Assembly: GCF_008728515.1 (NCBI RefSeq)
Contig: NC_044984.1
Coordinates: 93,295,181-93,359,180, forward strand
Direction of reading: 5' to 3'
DNA length: 64,000 nucleotides
Source of the DNA: Papio anubis
Lineage: Eukaryota > Chordata > Mammalia > Primates > Cercopithecidae
Shown: one piece after another, positions 56,508 through 64,000 of the stretch
Numbering within the stretch: position 1 is the stretch's first letter
How the letters are laid out: each line of letters opens with the position of its first letter
The notes under the pieces: model-generated
Told to the model about the DNA's origin: nothing
Databases searched by the model: none
The model's input: only the letters and a program-made list of their open reading frames with translations
Translations under genes and position numbers: made by a program

Positions 56508-56819
56508 GGCTCTTGGTAGCTCATGCCTGTAATACCAGCACTTTAGGAGGCTGAGTCAGGAGGATTGCTTGAGTCCAGGAGTTTAAGACCAGCCTGGGCA
56601 CCATAGTGAGACCCCAACACTGCAAAAAATTAAAAAATTAGCTGGGCATGGTGGTGTGTGCCTATAGTCTCAGCTACCTGGGAGGCTGAGGTGGAAGGAT
56701 TGCTTGAGCTTGGGAGGTCAGGGCTGCAGTGAGCTATGATTGTGCCGCTGCACTTCAACCTGGGTGACAAAGTGAGACTGTCTCAATCAATCAATCAATG
56801 AATAAAATAAACAAAAAAT
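56508..56819 (+). mobile_element. AluJ-like with (TCAA)n tail
   Basis: Full dimer with 'aggattgcttgagtccaggagtttaagaccagcctgggc'. The tail is replaced by TCAA/TGAA repeats. Confidence 0.94.
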
Positions 56820-56885
56820 GAATGGAAGTTCTTGTAGACAAATGTATATGGTTTGGCTTTTATTTATCCAATATGACAAGCCCTA

Positions 56886-57104
56886 AATTTTATTTTATTA
56901 TTATTTTATTTCGAGACAGTCTCACTCTGTTGCCCAGGTTGGAGTGTAGTGGTGATATCGTGGCTCACTGCAGCCTCAACCTCCCGGGCTCAAGTGATCT
57001 TCCCACCTCAGCTTCTTAAACAGCTGGAACTACAGTTACGTACCACCACTCCTGGCTAATTAAAAAATTTTTTTTTCCAGAGACAGGATCTTGCTATATT
57101 GACC
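56886..57104 (-). mobile_element. AluJ-like, antisense, truncated
   Basis: T/A-rich start, left to mid element ('gagacagtctcactctgttgcccagg'...'gagacaggatcttgctatattgacc'), then stops; lacks the 5' monomer end. Confidence 0.9.
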
Positions 57105-58862
57105 ATATTTAGGTCATTTACATTTAATGTAATTATGAATATTTTTAGTTGTCTCCCAACTTTCTATGTCTTTTTATTTATCCAATTTATTTGCTCTTCC
57201 CTATTTCTGAATTTTTGATAAGTATTTTTATAATTACAATTTATTTTTCAGGATTGGATTATGAGTTATACATTTTTGTTTTAATATTTTTAGTGGTTGC
57301 TCTAGGGTTTACATTATTCATCTTAACAAATAACACCCTACTTCAAATAATATAATAATATATATTATTTCACATATAGTGTAAAACTCATAACTTTCAT
57401 TTTCCTCTTTTATCCTTTGAATGATATTATTGTCTTACATTTTACTTCTAAGATGTTGTAAATCTCTCAACAAATTGTTTACATATTTTCTTTAGACATT
57501 CGATTATCTTTTAAAATCGGTGTAAGTAAGAAAACATGTCTCATATTTATCTACACTTTTAACATTTCCAGCACTCTTCATTTCTTTGTGTCAATTTCAA
57601 TTTCTATCTAGTGTCATTTGTACTGCCTGAAGAATTCCCTTTAATGTTTCATTTAGCACAGGTCTGCCATCAGTTCATCTTCTCTGCTTCTGTTTGTCGA
57701 AAAAGCCTTTTTTGTCTTCAGCTTTGAGATACTTTTTGCTGGTTATAGAATTCTGAGTTGACAGTTCTTTTTTCTTTTAGCATTTTAAAATGCTATTCCA
57801 TTGTTTTTTGGCTTATGTATTTTTAACAAGAAGTTTGTAATAATTCTTTTGTTCTGTGTGTAATATTTCTATTTTTTGGCTGTATGAAAGATTTTCTCTT
57901 TATCTTTGGTTTTAAGCAATTTGTCTATGATGTGTCAAACAGTGTGTTAAAATATTAATTCTGCTTGGTGTTCTCTGTGGTCTGTTATCTTTTATTAATT
58001 TTAGAAATTCTTGGTTATTACCTATTCAGGCATTTCTTCTATGCATTTCTCTCTTTTTCCTTTTGATACATGTTAAACCAGTTGATATATCACCACAGCT
58101 TGTGCATGCTCTGCTCTGGTTTTTTCTCATTTTTTGTCTCTTTTATGTTTTAGTTTAGATAATTTTAATTGTCCTATCTTCAAGTCCTCTGACATATTCT
58201 TCTTCTGTGTTCAGGCTGATAATGATCCCACCAAAGGAATTATTCATCTCTGATATATTCTTCCTTTATAGCATTCCCATTTGACTTTAAATGGCTTTCT
58301 CTCTACTGAAATTTCCCAAATTTTAATGTTTGTTGTGTATCTTTTCTACTGGATCTTTTGTTTTGTTTTGTTTTTGGAGACAGGGTCTTGCTCTGTCACC
58401 CAGGCTGGAGTGCAGTGATATAATCATGGCTCACTGCAGCCTTGACCTACCAGGCTCAAGCTATCTTTCCACTTCAGCCTCTTGAATAGCTGGGACTACA
58501 GGTGTGCACCACCACACCTGGATTTTTATTTTATTTAATTTTTTTGTAGAGACAGGGCCTTGTTATGTTGCACAGAGTGGTCTTGAACTGCTGGGCTCAA
58601 GTGATCCTCCTGCCATGGCCTCTGAAAGTGCTTAGATTATAGGCATGAGCCACGATGGCTGGCTGACCTTTTAAGACTAGAGTCATAGTTATTTGGAAGC
58701 CCATGTCTAATATTTTTACCTGGGCCATTCTTAAGTATAATTTTTTGATGTTTTTATCCTTTGAAATGAGTAATTTTGTTCTTGCTTTTTTTGAGTTGTA
58801 TCATATTTTTTATTGAATTCCAGATTTTGTATAAAAGAACAGTAGAATGTGATTTAAATAGT
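57105..58862 (-). mobile_element. Old LINE-1 (L1M), ORF1 and spacer, antisense, split by an Alu
   Basis: 'tttagtggttgctctagggtttac' and 'ttcatttctttgtgtcaatttcaatttctatctagtg' (spacer), 'cacaggtctgccatcag', 'gttatagaattctgagttgacagttctttttt' (ORF1 end) and on through the ORF1 body. After the Alu, 58,665-58,862 continues. Same part of L1 as 50,405-52,790, more diverged. Confidence 0.8.
58356..58664 (-). mobile_element. AluJ-like, antisense, inside L1
   Basis: TTTTG repeats then a full dimer ending 'catgagccacgatggctggct'. High divergence. Confidence 0.93.
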
Positions 58863-58864
58863 AT

Positions 58865-59332
58865 TTTCATTCAATAATGGATACACATGTTTTTGTGTCA
58901 AGTAACCATTCAGAATCTTAAAGAAAAATTGATTGATTTATTATCAGAAATGTGACATATAGCATACAAGATAAGAAGTTTGAGCAATACATAGGTTGAA
59001 ATTGTGCTGATGAACTTCATTAAAATTGTCACTTCATTAAAAATCAAAATTTTAACTTCCTTAAAAATTAAAAATAAAATATTTAATTCAGGAACATACA
59101 TTTCTAAAGTATCCCATTATACTGACTATTTTAGAGCAACAGTTACAATGGTATGTATATGGCAAGTAAACAGATTTTGAGCTTTTCTTGCAATAGTAGC
59201 AAAATAATAACAACATAAAAAAATAAATCGTAATGGTAAAGTAGCTTATTTTCAAAGTGACCAGGAGTAACATTTTATATTCACTGTCACATGTAAAGTG
59301 ATACGTAGTACAGAAAATATATTCAATGGGAA
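58865..59332. other. AT-rich, no recognised features
   Basis: Has a local repetition of 'acttc.ttaaaaat' near 59,020-59,065. Nothing else supported. Confidence 0.45.
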
Positions 59333-59334
59333 AT

Positions 59335-59700
59335 GTGGAAGAGGGTACTCCAGAGACAGCAGGGAGTTATAATGGTCTAGGTCTGGACAATCACAGCATC
59401 ATATCCCTGAATTATAGTGATTGATTCAGGACTGGTCACAGAACTCAAACCAAGACTATTGGCTCTAACAAGAGCTGTTTTGGGATCCTTTGCAGTTAGA
59501 ACTAAAGTTGTAAAAAGATAAGACTAGATTGACTTGGTGCCATTATGTCACCCCAAAGGGTGAGCCTGAATTAAAACAGTCAAAACATAGAAAAGTGGAG
59601 TGATGGAGAGCAATAAGATGCTGATAATATCATTTAAGTCTTTGGATTGAGCTATGCCTAAAGAGCTTTTTCAGTTACAAGAACCAGCAAATGATTTTTT
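59335..59700 (+). mobile_element. Probable old LTR-type repeat, unassigned
   Basis: 'attgattcaggactggtcacagaactcaaaccaagactattggctctaac', 'ttggattgagctatgcctaaagagctttttcagttac' resemble an old LTR as I remember it. Edges and family uncertain. Confidence 0.4.
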
Positions 59701-61391
59701 CCTATTTTTAAATGTAATTTAATTATTTATTTACATTTAAATCGACAGATAAAATTGTATGCAACATGATGTTTTGAAGCATGTATACATTGTGAAATGA
59801 CTAAGTGTAATTAACATGTGCATTACCTCACATAGTTATTTTTGTGGTGAGAACACTTTACTTATACTCCTTTAGCATTTTATAAGAATACAATATGTTA
59901 ACTATAGTCACCATGTTGTGCAAAGCATCTCTTGAATGTATTCATCCTATCTAACTGAAATTTTGTGTCTTTTGATCAACATCTCCTCAATTCCCTCCTT
60001 GCAATCACCTTCACCCCTAGTAATCACCCCTAGTAGAGTAGTATTCTCTACTTCTATGAGATCAACTTTTTTAGATTCCATATAGTGAAATCATGCAGTA
60101 TTTGTCTTTCTGTGACTTTCTTAATTCACTTAATATAATGTCCTCGAGGTTTATCCATGCTGTTGCAAATGACAGGATTTCCCTAATTTTTTTATGGACA
60201 AATAGTACTCCATTGTGTATATGTAACATTTTCTTATCCATTCATCCATGATGAACACTTAGGTTGATTCCACATCTTGGTGATTGTGAATATTGCTGCA
60301 ATAAACAACAAAGTGCAGATATCTCTTTAAGATGCTGATTTCATTTCCTTTGGGTACATTTCAGTGGTGAGATTGTTAGATCACATGGTACTTACATTTT
60401 TAATTTTTTGAGAAACCTCCATACTGTTTTCCATGGCTGTATTAATTTACATTCCCTCCAACAGTGTACAGGGTTCTCTTTTCTCCATATCCTCACTAAC
60501 ACTTGCTATCTTTTGTCTTTTTGATAGCAGCCATTCCAACAGGTATGAAGTGATATCTCCTTATGGTTTTGATTTGAATTTCCCCGATGATTAGTGATGT
60601 TGAGCGCCTTTTCATATTCTTCTCGGCCATTTGTATGTGTTCTTTGGAAAAATGCCAATTTAGATCCTTTGCCTATTTTTAAATTGGGGCTTTGGTGTGT
60701 TTTTGTTTTGCTATTGAGTTGACTGAGTTCCTTATATGTTTTGGATATTAACTCCTTATCAGATGTATAGTTTGAAAATATTTTCTCACACTCTGTAGGT
60801 TGTCTTTTCATTCTGTTAATTTTTTTCCTTTGCTTTGCAGCCACTTTGTAGTTTGATGTAATCTCAGTTACCTATCTTGCCTTTGTTGCCTGTGCTTTTG
60901 GGTCATGTTAAAAAAAATCATTGCCTAGACCAATGTCATTGAGCTTCCCCTATGTTTTCTTCTAGAAGTTTCATAGTTTTGGGTCTAACATTTATGGCTT
61001 TCATCCATTTTGAGTTGATTTTTATGAATGGTGGGAGATAAGGATCCAATTTCATTCTTCTGCATTTGGATATCCAGTTTTCCCAACACCATTTATTGAA
61101 GAGACTGTCCTTTCCTCAGTGTGCCTTCTTGGTACCTTTGTGAAAAATCCACTGACTGTAAATGTGTCAAGTTATTTGTGTACTTTGTTTTGTTCCATTA
61201 ATTTACGTGTCTATTTTTATGCCAGTACCAGGCTGTTTTGGTTATTGTCACTTTGTAGTATATTTTGAAATCAGGTAGTATGATGGCTCCAAATTTGTTT
61301 GTTTATTCTGCTCATGATTGCTTTGTCTATTTGGGACCTTTTCTGGTTTCATATCAACTTTAGGATTGTTTTTTCTATTTCTGTGAAGAAT

Positions 61392-61628
61392 GAGCCAGGC
61401 ATGGTGGCTCACTCCTGTAGTCCCAGCACTTTGGGAGGCCAAGGTGGGAGGATCATTTGAACCCAGGATTTTGAAAAATTAGCTGGGTGCAGTGGCATGC
61501 AGCTGTCATCCAGGCTGCTCAGGAGGCTGAGGCAGGAGGATCCTTTGAGCCCAGGAGTTCAAGACAGCAGTGAGCTATGATTGTGCCACTGCATTATAGC
61601 CTAGGTCACAAAACAAGACCCCATCTCT
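61392..61628 (+). mobile_element. AluJ-like with internal deletion, in L1
   Basis: 'gagccaggcatggtggctcac', then a jump from 'gaacccaggattttg' to 'aaaaattagctgggtgcagtggc', missing most of the left monomer's second half. The L1 text is continuous across it (aagaatg | tcattggtatttt). Confidence 0.93.
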
Positions 61629-61828
61629 TAAGAAAGGAAGAAAGAAAGAAGAGAAGAAGAAAGAAATAAAGAGAGAGAGAAAGAAAGAAAGAAAAGAAAA
61701 GAAAAGAAAGAAAAGAAGAAAAGAGAAGAAAGGAGGGAGGGAGGAAGGAAGGAAAGAGAGAGAGAAAGAAAGGAAAGAAAGAAAGGAAAGAAAGAAAGGA
61801 AAAGAAAGAAAGAAAGAAAGAAAGAAAG
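61629..61828 (+). repeat. (GAAA)n/(GGAA)n purine array, about 200 bp, on the Alu tail
   Basis: Pure A/G for nearly its whole length, with GAAA, GGAA and GAGA units. Grown from the Alu poly-A. Confidence 0.96.
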
Positions 61829-62115
61829 TCATTGGTATTTTGGTAGAGATTGCATTGAATCTGTACATTGCTTTGGATAATGTGGACATTTTAACAATAT
61901 TAATTCTTCCAATCCATGTGCATGAGATCTCTTTCTGTTTGTGTCTTCTTCGATTTCTTTCATCAGTGTTTTACAGTTTTTGGTGCAGAGATCTTTTACC
62001 TCCTTGGTTAAACTTATTTCTAAATATTTTTTGTAGCTACTGTAATTAGGATTATTTTCCTAATTTCCTCTTCAGATAGTTTGCTGTTTGGGTACAGAAA
62101 CACTACTGATTTTTT

Positions 62116-63355
62116 TTTTTCCCCTAACAAATGATTTTTAACTTAGACAAATTTACACCGGGTTTTATCTCCTTTCAAAAAAATGAGGCTGATGGAAAAT
62201 TCAAGAGTCAATGCTTTTTTTCTAAGAGAGAAAGAGAAAAATAAATAACCTGGCATTAGGGTGTAGTATGGGCTGGAGAAAAGAGATGCTGGAGATAAGC
62301 ACAGCAGCAAGAGCCAGGATGATAGAGAGAGAGAGAGAGAAAAAAAACCCACTAAGAAACAAAAGATAAAGTGCTGAGTGGGAAAATATTACTTCCAATA
62401 AGGGAATCTGATCCAGCACAAAGTCTGACTCTGGAGGAATGAGGCATGAGAAAGAAAAATATAGGTTAGCTCTTTTAAAGTCAAAGACATGAACTGTTTA
62501 CTCCAAATTAGGGCAGCAAAGACCTGAGTTGCCGACTGTCTGGTGGTATCTTGCCTTTCTGTTAGGTAAGCACTAGGGTGGCTGAGCTGAAATGCTGCAA
62601 ATGTGACATACCCAGTTTGGGACTATTGTGTGCACCTGCTTGCACTATATGCATGGCATGCCCCAGTTGAGATTATTGTGTCTAGTTGGCTTGTCCTAGT
62701 GGCAGCAGGCGAGGTATCCAGATCTGCACCTGAACTGAGGTATCTGAATAAGAGAGAGGAGAAATTCAAAAGGCTTTTCTGAAAGTGAGTCAATGAGACT
62801 GGTGGTGGGATGGATGAGGGACCTGAGGAAGAGAGAGGAGTAAATACTGATGCCCAGGATGCTAGCTTGGACTCTGGATGAACACTGACATGTATGACTT
62901 TGAGTTTAATAATTGCTAAGCTGTGATCAAAATTATGGAAAGCATTACATTGAAAGGCAAAACTCTAAGAAAACTTCAATATAGTATTAGTTGAAAAGTA
63001 AATGGGGATACCATGAAGATAACTAGAGCCATATTTGGTATACATTTAAAATGCTAGAATATGTTCTTTGGATGTGCTGTTTGCATATAGGGTACACAGA
63101 AGGGGACTTTTATCTTGTTAGGTTTTATTTCAGATATATAATGGCTCTTTTTTTTTTTTTTCCCCAGTGAATTTGGGATGTTCCATGTGTTGCTTAACAG
63201 TAAAACATTTAAATGTTAAATTATAAATACGTAATCTGTGTTAGTATATATTGAGTACTTTCATTGAATCTCTGAAGATAAATACAACCATGTAATGTTT
63301 AATTTTGACTGTCTTGCAAACCACCTGAACATCAATTAACAGTCTAATAATAATA
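62116..63355. other. About 1.2 kb without recognised repeats
   Basis: Includes a short (GA)n at 62,325-62,342 and a T run at 63,149-63,163. No gene supported; short minus-strand frames are low complexity. Confidence 0.45.
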
Positions 63356-63357
63356 GT

Positions 63358-63597
63358 AACTAACAGTTTTGTGCTCAGGCACTGTTCTAAGTGCTACACA
63401 ATCTGATAACCTATTTAATGTTCACAACTACCCTACGAAGCAGGTACAATTAGTTCTCCCATTTACTGATGAGGAAATCAAATCGCTGGGAAGTTAACTT
63501 GCTGAAGTCGCATAGCTAGTAAGTAGTAGAAACCAATATTAGATTCTAGGCAGTCTGATTCCAGAGCTTAAACTCACACTCGTCTTTACTGGCTACA
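63358..63597 (-). mobile_element. MIR SINE, antisense, near full length
   Basis: 'tgtgctcaggcactgttctaagtgctacacaatc', 'cacaactaccctacgaagcaggtac', 'actgatgaggaaatcaaatcgctgggaagttaacttgc', 'ctaggcagtctgattccagagctt'. Confidence 0.88.
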
Positions 63598-63609
63598 TGT
63601 TGTATATTC

Positions 63610-63637
63610 ACATACACACACATACACACACACACAA
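63610..63637 (+). repeat. (CA)n microsatellite
   Basis: CATACACACA-type repeat just past the MIR. Confidence 0.85.
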
Positions 63638-63871
63638 AATTTAACAAAACACTTATAAACAAAGTACTGTGAGATCTATAGATAAGAACATCCAGTCTTG
63701 CTGTTAGGAAATGTGGCTGGGAAAATAGAATATTTATATGTAAAAAGATAATAATAGAAGACTGTGTGTAGGAAGTGACAGATGGATAGCACAGACAAAT
63801 CACTCTGCAGAGGTTGTGGAGAATGGGGCAGGGGTAGGTTACAGGACAGATGGTCTTATACTGATGGATAG

Positions 63872-64000
63872 GACCTACCTGTACCATCTGGTTCCTGCCC
63901 ACTTCTCTGAACTGATCTTCCTGACATTCACCAAATTCTAGCCACACTGACCTTCTTTGTGTTCCTCAAAATGCCACACTCATTTCTGTCTCATGGCTTT
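63872..64000 (+). mobile_element. LINE-2 fragment, sense, running off the window
   Basis: 'ccatctggttcctgcccactt', 'ctagccacactgaccttctttgtgttcctcaaaatgcc' match the L2 ORF end; it continues beyond 64,000. Confidence 0.72.

Larger units (their letters stand above)
59700..62115 (-). mobile_element. LINE-1 (L1MA/L1MB-like), ORF2 C-terminal half and 3' UTR, antisense, split by an Alu
   Basis: 3' UTR at 59,700-60,230 ('acatgtgcattacctcacat', 'gttaactatagtcaccatg'), ORF2 C-terminal region at 60,240-61,390 (minus-strand frame 60,844-60,506 has KINRMKRQPTECEKIF), and further ORF2 at 61,829-62,115 after the Alu. Frames are broken. Confidence 0.88.

Noticed and set aside
1..64000. tRNA, snRNA, Y RNA, 7SK or rRNA genes
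   Set aside because: No A-box/B-box pair outside MIR and Alu, and no recognisable small-RNA starts on either strand by eye.

Overview
This window looks like primate, almost certainly human, nuclear DNA: it is AT-rich, CpG-poor and packed with Alu, LINE-1, LINE-2, MIR, MER5 and MaLR-type LTR repeats, including a primate-specific L1PA copy and one Alu with AluY diagnostic positions. I found no host protein-coding gene, exon, tRNA, rRNA or known small-RNA gene that I can support. The open reading frames here are Alu, L1, microsatellite or chance frames. Family names come from remembered consensus features, not from a database search, and most boundaries are good to about 5-30 bases.

Layout. 1-1.95 kb: 3' part of an old sense L1. 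3.96-6.62 kb: antisense L1 ORF2 and 3' UTR. 7-9.2 kb: MIR, Alu and an L2 split by a solo MaLR LTR. 9.5-11.4 kb: no recognised repeat. 11.5-13.7 kb: L2, an old L1 tail split by a Tigger-like DNA transposon, an Alu and another L2. 14.3-15.5 kb: an Alu inside an LTR inside an older LTR. 16-25.4 kb: Alus, antisense L2, MIRs, and a sense L2 of about 1.8 kb carrying a nested Alu pair and a MER5A. 25.8-29.6 kb: an antisense L2 holding an AluY and a compound microsatellite, then a rearranged sense L2. 30.4-36.3 kb: an old L1 from 5' UTR to 3' UTR with the reverse-transcriptase part of ORF2 deleted and two Alus inserted. 37.5-40.5 kb: an L1PA insertion with a 5' inversion of the twin-priming type. 40.6-47 kb: MER5A, MIRs, an Alu and a Tigger3-like element. 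47.27-47.82 kb: a pyrimidine array of about 555 bp abutting an antisense L2. 48.3-50.4 kb: the longest recognisably repeat-free stretch. 50.4-52.8 and 57.1-58.9 kb: antisense 5' parts of old L1s (ORF1, spacer, start of ORF2). 52.8-57.1 kb: Alus, MER5A, an old L1 tail and an old LTR. 59.7-62.1 kb: antisense L1 split by an Alu with a long GAAA tail. The window ends in MIR and L2 fragments.

Nothing here works together as a pathway. The interest is in genome archaeology: nested insertions that give relative ages, a clean twin-priming L1, several short tandem duplications, one dispersed 53-bp duplication suggesting a templated insertion, and close inverted Alu pairs. I found no evidence for an undescribed biological system; the unassigned single-copy stretches are the only places left where function could hide.
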